From an uncultured Collinsella sp. (GTDB lineage: Bacteria > Actinomycetota > Coriobacteriia > Coriobacteriales > Coriobacteriaceae): a stretch of DNA of 5,497 bases. The notes beneath the pieces were generated by a model. That model saw only the letters and a list, made by a program, of their open reading frames with translations, was not told where the DNA came from and searched no databases. Within the stretch, counting starts at the first letter, position 1; the number at the start of each line of letters is the position of its first letter. The stretch covers positions 1-5,497 of the forward strand of contig CAAFQT010000124.1 of NCBI GenBank assembly GCA_900765185.1, given 5' to 3'. The position numbers were made by a program, and so were the translations under genes. This document shows positions 1 to 5,497 of the stretch, piece by piece.

Positions 1-22
1 CAGACGTGTGCTCTTCCGATCT
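1..22. other. Illumina adapter remnant (non-genomic)
   Basis: The first 22 bases, containing GCTCTTCCGATCT and preceded by CAGACGTGT, match from memory the 3' portion of the Illumina TruSeq read-2 adapter. They are therefore library sequence left on a contig end, not biology. The potassium transporter reading frame runs straight into it, so any residues translated from these bases (an apparent ...EDRKS run) are artefactual. Genomic sequence starts at about base 23. I see no reverse-complement adapter at the right end. Confidence 0.96.
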
Positions 23-1548
23 TCGCGGTCGATGTAGTCGGTATGGGTGTCCTTGGTCAGGTACACGATGTTGTCGCTCATGCGCTCGTAACGGTCGTCG
101 TCGCGCAGGCGCTTGAGCTGCGGCAGGTAGCTACGCAGCGGCAGCAGCGTAAACTGGCGCTGCTCGACCGCCGTGCCGTTGTACCAGCACACCATAATGC
201 CCATGATGAGTGCAGCCATGAGGATGGTGAAGTAGCCGCCGTGGAAGAACTTGGTGAGCGAGCTCACGAAGAAGAAGCCTTCGAGCAAAAGGAAGAAGGC
301 CGCGAAGATCCACGGAGCAACCTTGAGCTTGCGCTCCTCGTGCAGGTAGAAGAAGAGCAGCAGCGTGGTGCACATCATAGTCAGCGTAATGGCAAGGCCG
401 TAGGCGGCTTCCATATGCGCCGAGTTCTGGAACAGCAGCACCACGATGACGCAGCCGACAAGCATGACGTTGTTGACCATGGGGATGTAGAGCTGGCCCT
501 TGGTCTCGGCAGGGTAGAAGACCTGCATGTGCGGCATAAGGTCCAGGCGGCTGGCCTCGGACACCAGCGAGAATGCGCCGGTGATGAGCGCCTGCGAGGC
601 GATGATGGCCGCGACGGTGGAAAGGCCGACGGCAAACGGGCGCAGGCCCGGGGCGAGCATCTGGTAGAACGGGTTGAGGTCGGCAATGCCCATGAGCTCG
701 GGGTTGGCAGCGTTGTTCATAAGCCAAGCGCCCTGACCCATATAGGACAGCAGCAGGCAGCACTTAACGAATGGCCAGGTAGCGTAGATGTTGCCGCGGC
801 CGACGTGGCCCATGTCGGAGTAGAGCGCCTCGGCACCGGTGGTGGCGAGGAAGCAGCTGCCCAGAATCATGATGCCCGCGTGGTTGTTGGGGCTCAGCAA
901 AAAGGCGATGCCGCGCAGCGGGTTGAGGCACAGCAGCACGGCGGGGTGCTGGAATACAAAAAACAGACCCGTGCCGCCCAGGAACAGGAACCACAGCGTC
1001 ATGATGGGGCCAAAGGCGTGACCGATCTTGGCCGTACCGATGCGCTGCACCAAAAAAAGCGCGATGATGATGGCGAGCGTAATGGCGACGACGCGACCCT
1101 GGTCATCGCCCAGCACGGCATGGACCGCCGGGATGGTGCGCAGGCCCTCGATGGCCGTGGTAACGGTAACGGCCGGCGTCAGGATGCCGTCGGCGAGAAG
1201 CGCGGCGCCACCCAGCATGGCGGGGATGATAAGCCACTTGCCGCAGCGCTTGACCAGGCTGTACAGGGCAAAGATGCCGCCCTCACCATGGTTATCGGCG
1301 CGCAGCGAGATGAGCACATACTTGATGGTGGTCAGCAACGTGACCGTCCACACGACAAGGGAGAGCGCGCCGAGCACGAACTCCTCCGTGACGCTTCCGA
1401 TGCCGCCGTTGCCGGCGACGAGCGCCTTGGTTACATACATAGGGCTGGTGCCGATATCGCCGTACACCACGCCCAGCGTGACGAGCATCGCCGAGATGCT
1501 CACAGGAATCGCAGCGTGCGAGGCTGCCTCCTTGGCCTTTTGTTCCAT
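23..1548 (-). CDS. kup: Kup/HAK/KT-family potassium uptake transporter, C-terminus cut by contig end
   Basis: A secondary transporter of the KUP family, which imports potassium across the cytoplasmic membrane, in characterised members by proton symport. About 508 residues can be read and no stop is reached before the adapter. Family hallmarks appear in order: GVVYGDIGTSPMY at residues 26-38 (D31 matches the conserved TM1 aspartate), RADNHGEGG at 83-91, DGILTPAVTV at 120-129 and TGAEALYSDMGHVG at 237-250, followed by the IASQALITGAFSL and AAYGLAITLTM segments. Roughly twelve hydrophobic segments fill residues 18 to about 465. A charged tail (LKRLRDDDRYERMSDNI) then begins the cytosolic C-terminal domain. 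E. coli Kup is 622 residues, so roughly 100-150 residues are probably missing. The start at 1548 is supported by GGGAGG ten bases upstream (1559-1564) and a consensus -10 box further up. The reading frame is intact. The family call is very secure; potassium as substrate rests on the family. Confidence 0.96.
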
Positions 1549-1558
1549 AAGCCGGTTT

Positions 1559-1564
1559 CCTCCC
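1559..1564 (-). promoter_or_regulatory. Ribosome binding site of kup
   Basis: GGGAGG on the minus strand, ten bases before the ATG at 1548-1546. It is a strong Shine-Dalgarno match and fixes the kup start. Confidence 0.8.
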
Positions 1565-1583
1565 AACTTTAATGTTCGAAGGG

Positions 1584-1589
1584 ATTATA
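1584..1589 (-). promoter_or_regulatory. Probable kup promoter, -10 box TATAAT
   Basis: A perfect TATAAT lies on the minus strand 35 bases before the kup ATG, which would give a leader of roughly 30 bases containing the RBS. No good -35 is present: at a 16-base spacer the hexamer is ATTAAA, three of six matches. The -10 is clear but promoter strength is uncertain. It implies that kup can be transcribed independently of the upstream nitroreductase gene. Confidence 0.55.
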
Positions 1590-1660
1590 GGTAATCGGCC
1601 CATGTTTTAATGCACTGTTTTCCCAGCTAAATAAACATTTATACGGCCTTTAGGCCACCT

Positions 1661-1708
1661 CGGCGATATGGAATGTGACAAAGGGACTGTCCCTTTGTCA
1701 CATCGCCG
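1661..1708. repeat. Perfect 14-bp palindrome with extended outer arms, after the nitroreductase gene
   Basis: The core at 1674-1702 is TGTGACAAAGGGAC, one T, then its exact reverse complement GTCCCTTTGTCACA. Outside it, CGGCGA (1661-1666) and TCGCCG (1703-1708) also pair, leaving seven unpaired bases on one side (1667-1673). As RNA the core gives a 13-bp hairpin with a 3-base loop from either strand. It begins only six bases past the nitroreductase stop, where a terminator would be expected. There is no U-run directly after it in the minus direction, so it is not a classical intrinsic terminator. A dispersed REP- or MITE-like palindrome, or a bidirectional mRNA 3'-end stabiliser, fits as well. 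Confidence 0.85.
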
Positions 1709-1714
1709 CATTCG

Positions 1715-2563
1715 TTACTTGCCGAGCCAGTTTTTGAACCACCACTCCATGGAACGGCTCATCTCGGCCATAAAGGGGCTCGTGTGCTTGCGGGTGTAGA
1801 TATCCACCACGCGCTCGCCTACCTCGCGGGCATGCGGACGGAACATCGCGTCCATCTCGGCCACCTGCGCGTCCATGGTCGCAGCATCGGCGCGGCAGTA
1901 GCGCTCCTCGTGCACCAGGTTCACCACGGGATGCGCAATAGCCGGGCGCTCCTTGCGGGGCGTGCCGATGATGAGCATCGACAGCGGCATGGTATAGGGC
2001 GGCAGATCGAGCAGCTCGGCAACTTCCTCGGCATTCTCGACGATATCACCGATATAGCAGCTCCCCAGGCCCAGAGCCTCGGCGGCAACCACGGCGTTTT
2101 GCGCGGCGATCACGGCGTCCTGGGCCGCGATGGCAAAGTCGCCCAAACCCGGCGCGCGGCGGGGCGCCTTGCCCGTGCGCTCGACAAACTCGGGCTCAAA
2201 GCAGCCCACGTGCTCAAACAGATCGATCCACTTGGCATAATCGACCACAAATATCAGTGCCCAGGGCGCCTTGGCGATCATGGGCTGGTGGTCGCACAGG
2301 TCGGCCAGGCGGTCGAGCGTTGCCTGCTCGCGGATGCTCACGATGGAATACATCATCATGGCGCCCGCCGACGGCGCACGACTCGCCGCATGCAGAATCG
2401 CCGCCCGCTGCTCGTCGGTCACCGCCACGGGACGGTCATCGTCATCACGCGCGAAGGCACGCGTGGAGGAACGGTGCTCCAACGTGTCCAGCACCGCATT
2501 GCCCGTCGTCTCGACCGGATAGCCGCACGTATCCACAGCCTTGGTGCAAACCTGCTCGTTCAT
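1715..2563 (-). CDS. Nitroreductase-family FMN oxidoreductase
   Basis: A 282-residue soluble protein of the nitroreductase superfamily: usually homodimeric, FMN-binding enzymes that use NAD(P)H to reduce nitroaromatics, quinones, flavins or similar acceptors. Visible signatures are the N-terminal FMN-phosphate motif HRSSTRAF at residues 30-37, APSAGAMMM at 63-71 (the equivalent of the APS-x-N segment), strand PWALIFVVD at 100-108, the helix and glycine turn QDAVIAAQNAVVAAEALGLGSCYIGDI at roughly 148-174, and PLSMLIIGTP at 193-202. The C-terminal extension from about residue 215 is rich in charged and aromatic residues (EWWFKNWLGK end), longer than in minimal family members. The ATG is preceded by GAGGA seven bases upstream (2571-2575). 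No signal peptide or membrane segment is seen. The physiological substrate cannot be told from sequence, and no neighbour points to one. The gene is co-directional with kup, but a palindrome and a separate kup promoter lie between them. Confidence 0.92.
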   Translation of the reverse strand: MNEQVCTKAVDTCGYPVETTGNAVLDTLEHRSSTRAFARDDDDRPVAVTDEQRAAILHAASRAPSAGAMMMYSIVSIREQATLDRLADLCDHQPMIAKAPWALIFVVDYAKWIDLFEHVGCFEPEFVERTGKAPRRAPGLGDFAIAAQDAVIAAQNAVVAAEALGLGSCYIGDIVENAEEVAELLDLPPYTMPLSMLIIGTPRKERPAIAHPVVNLVHEERYCRADAATMDAQVAEMDAMFRPHAREVGERVVDIYTRKHTSPFMAEMSRSMEWWFKNWLGK

Positions 2564-2776
2564 CGCCTCATCCTCGCTAATTCTTTAAGAAGCCTTTACG
2601 TTTCCGTGTAATTCCCGTCCATTATCGCGCAGGTCGCCACTCCATTGCGCCACACCGCCACACGTGCGCGTTAATATGGCTGGTTGTTGTGCGCAGCCAC
2701 CAATTGCAGCGCATATCTTGGTAACAATCGGGTAAACCCCCGCTTTCGTAGGTTTTAGTTTGTGAGGAGTCTCAGC
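2564..2776. other. Divergent intergenic region
   Basis: These 213 bases separate the divergently transcribed nitroreductase and LTA synthase genes and must carry both promoters. I could not find a convincing -35/-10 pair for either. The minus strand has GATAAT at 2626-2621 without an acceptable -35. The plus strand has AT-rich patches (TTAATAT near 2671) but no well-spaced pair. A small inverted repeat, TGGCTG (2677-2682) with CAGCCA (2694-2699), sits mid-region and could be an operator, but an 11-base loop and 6-bp arms are weak evidence. Confidence 0.5.
2764..2769 (+). promoter_or_regulatory. RBS that sets the LTA synthase start
   Basis: GAGGAG ends seven bases before the ATG at 2777. An in-frame GTG at 2762 would extend the protein by five residues (MRSLS), but it overlaps this Shine-Dalgarno itself and has none of its own, so 2777 is the better start. 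Confidence 0.82.
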
Positions 2777-5077
2777 ATGTTCGCTGCCGCCATCTCGCTC
2801 GTCGGTCTTGCGGCGACCGTCTACCTTGTCTTGCGCGAGGCCAAGGCCATTCGCGCTCAGTCGGGCACCGTTGCCAAAAGCGCTCTTGGGTGGAGCGTCG
2901 CCTTCGGCCTGTTCCAGCTCTTTTTGACCATTTGGGGCGCCATTGGCCTCGTCGCCCAAAACGAGCCGCTCGCCTTTGTGATGCTCATCCTAACCAACGC
3001 CATCCTCACCGGCTGCGCTTGGGCCAGCATCGCACGCGACCGCATCGCCCCGCGCGTCTTTGCGTTCGCCGCGCCCGACGCCCCCGCCCCCACCGGCAAG
3101 CTCGCCCGCCTGCGCGGCGCCTTTGTGGGCAAACCGCTCGTCGCCGCTGTCTTGTGCCTGCTGCTCGCCGGCGTCTTTGCGCTGCTGGGAATGGAAGTCT
3201 CGTCCAACCACGACTTTACCTGGGTCTACCCCCTGTGCATCCTGCTCGAGTGGGCCATCATCACCGTGCTCATGACCGGCTTGTTCTTCCTATTCCAGCG
3301 CCACGGCGCAGCTCCCGCGGTCCTGGCCTTTGCCCTCTTTGTCCTGGGCATTGCCGAGTTCTTCGTCATCACGTTTAAATCCATGCCCATCCAGCCGGGC
3401 GACCTTTCGGCCATCTCCACCGCCGCCGCGGTCGCCGGCAACGGCTACACCTTCTCGATCTCGCTGTTCTGCGTGCTGTCCATGGGCTTTAACGCCATCG
3501 CCATGCTGCTGTGCGAGTACGCCGGCCTGGTGGCACCGCACCGTCAGAAGGGTGCCGCCAACGCCAAGCGTATGCTGCTCACCAACCTGCTCGTGGCAGT
3601 GCTGTGCCTGGGCGGCGTAACCGCGCATGTCACGCTCATCGACTACTACAACACCCTCGGCATCACCGTCTACACCTGGCGCCCGCTCGAGAGCTACTGG
3701 CGCGAGGGCTACCTGCCCGCCTTTATTAGTGCGGCGCAGTCCATCAAGCCGCCCAAACCCGCCGACTACTCCGTCGACGATGCCAAGGCCACGCTCAAAA
3801 AGTACGCCAAGGCCTACGACAAGTCCGACGCGGCCAAGAGCGACGAGCGCGCCGCCGCAAAGGAGCAGTTCGACAGCGAGAAGCCCACGGTCATCGCCAT
3901 CATGAACGAGACCTTCTCGGATCTATCCATCTACCAGAATATGCGCGCCGGCTACGAGGGCCCGCAGTACTTTAAGAGCCTGTCCAACTGCCTCAGCCGC
4001 GGCAAGCTCTACGTGAGCGCCTACGGCGGCGGTACCGCCAATACCGAGTTTGAGTTTATGACCGGCAACTCCATGGCCAACCTGGGCTCGGGTGTGTACC
4101 CCTACACCATCTACAACATGGAAACGACCGGGAACCTGGCAGAGCAGTTCAAGTCGCTCGGATATTCCACCACAGCCATGCACCCCAACCACGCGACCAA
4201 CTGGAACCGCGAGAACGTCTACAAGGACTTTGGCTTTGACCAGTTCCTGTCCATCAACGACTTCCAGGGAGCCGACACCCTGCGCGGCATGGTGACCGAC
4301 CAGGCTACCTACGACAAGATTCTCGAGCTGCTCGACCAGAACGCCGATCCGCAGTTTATCTTCGACGTGACCATGCAGAACCACTCGGGCTACGATACGG
4401 GCCTGCTGCCGGTCGACAAGCAGATGCACCTGAATATCGACACGACCGATTTGGACGCCAAGACCGTCGAGGACGGCACGCTCTCCGATGTCGACGAGTA
4501 TGTCTCGTGCATCGAGCAGTCCGACCAGGCGCTGCGCTACTTCCTCAACGCCCTGAGCAAGCTCGACCGTAAGGTGGTCGTGGTGTTCTGGGGCGACCAC
4601 CAGCCGTTCTTCCCGTCCAAGTTCAATGACAAGTGGTTTACCGGCGAAGACGATGCTACGCATCAGGAGCGCCTGTGGCAGACCGACTACATCATCTGGG
4701 CCAACTACGACGTTGCCGGCTGCGACCAGACGAGCGAGACCGACGACCTGTCCACCAACTACCTGTCCACCCAGCTGATGCAGCTAATCGGCGCCCCGCT
4801 GACCGACTACCAGAAAGCGCACATGACGCTGCGCGAGTCGCTGCCCGCTATCAACTCGGTTGGCTACGAGGACGCCAGCCTGCGCTGGGCGCTCTCCTCC
4901 AACGTCACCGGCGACGACGCCGCCGCAGCAGCCGCCACCAAGGCGCGCGAGGATTACGCCAAGATGCAGTATTACGAGATGTTCCGCGACGGCAAGAACG
5001 TCTACACCGAGCACTTCCAGACCGAGGCCAACGAAACCGACCCCAACCTGGCACCGGGCACGACCAAGATCAAGTAG
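2777..5077 (+). CDS. LTA synthase family protein (membrane-anchored polyglycerol-phosphate synthase/sulfatase-fold phosphotransferase)
   Basis: A 766-residue polytopic protein of the LtaS/alkaline phosphatase superfamily, whose characterised members transfer glycerol-phosphate from phosphatidylglycerol onto a growing lipoteichoic acid or related chain on the outer membrane face. About eight hydrophobic segments lie near residues 1-19, 38-60, 65-86, 121-139, 152-173, 180-199, 223-245 and 264-285. A charged Lys/Ala/Asp-rich linker follows (about 325-370), then the extracellular catalytic domain. By comparison with S. aureus LtaS, the metal ligands and nucleophile are all kept: E378 (MNETFSDL), T420 nucleophile (GGGTANTEFEF), D607 and H608 (FWGDHQPFF). 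The substrate-site residues H469 with the following NWNRENVYKDFGFD block, and H536 (TMQNHSGY), are kept too. Eight predicted membrane spans against five in S. aureus LtaS, and an alanine-rich acidic C-terminal tail (about 712-766), make it longer than LtaS. The gene appears monocistronic. Enzyme class is secure; the exact polymer made is not, so no symbol is given. Confidence 0.93.
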   Translation: MFAAAISLVGLAATVYLVLREAKAIRAQSGTVAKSALGWSVAFGLFQLFLTIWGAIGLVAQNEPLAFVMLILTNAILTGCAWASIARDRIAPRVFAFAAPDAPAPTGKLARLRGAFVGKPLVAAVLCLLLAGVFALLGMEVSSNHDFTWVYPLCILLEWAIITVLMTGLFFLFQRHGAAPAVLAFALFVLGIAEFFVITFKSMPIQPGDLSAISTAAAVAGNGYTFSISLFCVLSMGFNAIAMLLCEYAGLVAPHRQKGAANAKRMLLTNLLVAVLCLGGVTAHVTLIDYYNTLGITVYTWRPLESYWREGYLPAFISAAQSIKPPKPADYSVDDAKATLKKYAKAYDKSDAAKSDERAAAKEQFDSEKPTVIAIMNETFSDLSIYQNMRAGYEGPQYFKSLSNCLSRGKLYVSAYGGGTANTEFEFMTGNSMANLGSGVYPYTIYNMETTGNLAEQFKSLGYSTTAMHPNHATNWNRENVYKDFGFDQFLSINDFQGADTLRGMVTDQATYDKILELLDQNADPQFIFDVTMQNHSGYDTGLLPVDKQMHLNIDTTDLDAKTVEDGTLSDVDEYVSCIEQSDQALRYFLNALSKLDRKVVVVFWGDHQPFFPSKFNDKWFTGEDDATHQERLWQTDYIIWANYDVAGCDQTSETDDLSTNYLSTQLMQLIGAPLTDYQKAHMTLRESLPAINSVGYEDASLRWALSSNVTGDDAAAAAATKAREDYAKMQYYEMFRDGKNVYTEHFQTEANETDPNLAPGTTKIK

Positions 5078-5095
5078 GGGGCCTGTATCCCGGTT

Positions 5096-5228
5096 CGTCT
5101 GCCCGGGCGGCGCGGAATGTAAGATTCCCTGCTCGGGCAGTCCTGCTCGCACGGAGAGCACATTAAGTGCTCTCCGGCTCGTGCGGAACTCGCGATGAAC
5201 CTTACATTCCGCGCCGCCCGGGCAGACG
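5096..5228. repeat. 133-base element bounded by 28-bp perfect inverted repeats
   Basis: Bases 5096-5123 (beginning CGTCTGCCCGGGCGG, ending GGAATGTAAG) are the exact reverse complement of 5201-5228. Pairing fails immediately outside (T5095 against C5229) and inside (A5124 against C5200), so the arms have sharp edges. The 77-base interior contains a 10-bp hairpin, CGGAGAGCAC (5152-5161) / GTGCTCTCCG (5167-5176) with loop ATTAA, and a small CTGC-TCGG-GCAG hairpin at 5129-5140. As RNA this is a branched structure closed by a very stable stem. As DNA it resembles a non-autonomous element with terminal inverted repeats, but I see no target-site duplication and no transposase. It starts 18 bases after the LTA synthase stop and lies upstream of the terminator, so it is probably transcribed as part of that gene's 3' UTR. 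Confidence 0.88.
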
Positions 5229-5283
5229 CCTCGGTGTTGGAGCGCGGCTTGTCATGCGAGCATCCGCTGAACATATATAAGTT

Positions 5284-5313
5284 GAAGGCCACGTTATGTG
5301 GCCTTCTTTGTTT
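5284..5313 (+). terminator. Rho-independent terminator
   Basis: A perfect 9-bp stem, GAAGGCCAC (5284-5292) / GTGGCCTTC (5298-5306), with loop GTTAT is followed by TTTGTTT (5307-5313). This is a textbook intrinsic terminator in the plus direction. It most likely ends the LTA synthase transcript, giving a 3' UTR of over 200 bases that includes the large inverted-repeat element. Confidence 0.87.
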
Positions 5314-5424
5314 GCGGAAAATGTGTCCCGGAATTCATGTCTGGAATGGGATACGATTTCCGGTTGGTAGCCCGTCCGGATCGCGTCGAAAATGTTGGTG
5401 TAAGGGTGACGCCCTAGCGCCCGT
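5314..5424. other. Intergenic stretch with no recognised feature
   Basis: Between the terminator and the right-edge promoter I find no credible reading frame, RNA gene or strong hairpin. Only short GC-rich inverted matches occur, for example around GGGTGACGCCC at 5405-5414, and they are too weak to call. Confidence 0.5.
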
Positions 5425-5453
5425 TTAACGAAGAACGGCCTTCGTCCTAGAAT
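5425..5453 (+). promoter_or_regulatory. Sigma-70-like promoter for a gene right of the window
   Basis: TTAACG (5425-5430, four of six matches to the -35 consensus) and TAGAAT (5448-5453, five of six to the -10) are exactly 17 bases apart. Transcription would begin near 5459-5461 and read into the RBS at 5480-5488. Inverted repeats overlap the promoter: ACGAAG (5428-5433) with CTTCGT (5440-5445), and CCTAGAATC (5446-5454), which covers the -10 box, with GGTTCTAGG (5474-5482). This suggests an operator or structural control. Confidence 0.6.
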
Positions 5454-5493
5454 CTGAAATCACCACAACAACAGGTTCTAGGAAAGGACGAAG
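5440..5493 (+). repeat. Nested inverted repeats around the right-edge promoter and RBS
   Basis: CTTCGTCC (5440-5447) is exactly complementary to GGACGAAG (5486-5493). Just inside, CCTAGAATC (5446-5454) pairs with GGTTCTAGG (5474-5482) with one G-U wobble, leaving a roughly 19-base A/C-rich loop (TGAAATCACCACAACAACA). The two pairs share bases 5446-5447, so both cannot form in full together. The first arm can instead pair with ACGAAG at 5428-5433. The downstream arms flank and partly cover the RBS. Arms are seen directly; a regulatory role is inference. Confidence 0.7.
5480..5488 (+). promoter_or_regulatory. RBS of a gene starting beyond the window
   Basis: AGGAAAGGA is a good purine-rich Shine-Dalgarno, with nine bases (CGAAGACCG) left before the window ends. 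No start codon is present inside the window, so the coding sequence should begin at or just after base 5498. Its identity is unknown. Confidence 0.6.
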
Positions 5494-5497
5494 ACCG

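Noticed and set aside
43..1572. 509-codon open frame on the plus strand across the kup region
   Set aside because: It is antisense to a clear Kup protein. Its translation is low-complexity and rich in H, R, Q, E, D and G, as expected from the opposite strand of a GC-rich gene, and no domain is recognisable.
1645..1656. GGCCTTTAGGCC short inverted repeat upstream of kup
   Set aside because: The stem is only four or five pairs with a tiny loop and no following U-run in either direction, so I do not call it a terminator.
1784..2611. 275-codon open frame on the plus strand
   Set aside because: It lies antisense to the nitroreductase gene and gives an Arg/His/Gly-rich product without any motif. 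It is a shadow frame.
2762..2776. GTG start five codons upstream of the LTA synthase ATG
   Set aside because: The GTG overlaps the GAGGAG Shine-Dalgarno that serves the ATG at 2777, and it has no RBS of its own.
3923..4663. 246-codon open frame on the minus strand
   Set aside because: It is antisense to the catalytic domain of the LTA synthase gene, with a Val/Gly/Leu-rich shadow translation and no independent evidence.
5091..5110. GGTTCG in the left arm, reminiscent of a tRNA T-loop
   Set aside because: No acceptor stem, D-arm or anticodon arm can be built around it; the sequence is explained by the inverted repeat.
5249..5277. Possible promoter TTGTCA with a TATATA-like box before the terminator
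   Set aside because: The best TATATA box is 19 bases away, and at 17 bases the hexamer is CATATA with only three matches. It would make a transcript of only a few dozen bases before terminating.
5195..5428. 77-codon open frame on the plus strand
   Set aside because: It starts at the edge of the inverted-repeat right arm, runs through the intrinsic terminator and into the far intergenic region, has no good RBS, and its translation resembles no family I know.

Overview
The window reads as a piece of a GC-rich Gram-positive genome, most likely a gut actinobacterium of the Coriobacteriia (Collinsella-like). The grounds are strong G/C preference at third codon positions, AGGAGG-type ribosome binding sites, a membrane-anchored polyglycerol-phosphate (LTA) synthase-type enzyme, and short intergenic regions rich in long palindromes. 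The genus is an inference from general character and could not be tested here.

Layout. Bases 1-22 are not genomic: they match the 3' part of the Illumina TruSeq read-2 adapter, so the left edge is a contig or library end. From 23 to 1548 on the minus strand lies a Kup-type potassium uptake transporter that lacks its C-terminus because the contig stops. It has a good RBS and a consensus -10 box. Between it and the next gene (1549-1714) is a striking perfect palindrome. At 1715-2563, also minus, is a nitroreductase-family flavoprotein. A 213-base divergent intergenic region separates it from a plus-strand LTA synthase family protein (2777-5077), whose start is set by an RBS that overlaps an upstream in-frame GTG.

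Bases 5078-5497 hold no credible gene but plenty of structure: a 133-base element bounded by 28-bp perfect inverted repeats, an intrinsic terminator, and, at the right edge, a sigma-70-like promoter and RBS for a gene starting just outside the window. Overlapping and mutually exclusive inverted repeats are built around that promoter.

The three genes do not form an obvious pathway. kup and the nitroreductase are co-directional, but a palindrome and a separate kup promoter lie between them. The LTA synthase gene is divergently transcribed and looks monocistronic, ending in its own structured 3' region. I see no defence system, CRISPR array, transposase, tRNA or rRNA. The least-explained sequence is the two long palindromic elements (1661-1708 and 5096-5228) and the nested repeats at the right edge.
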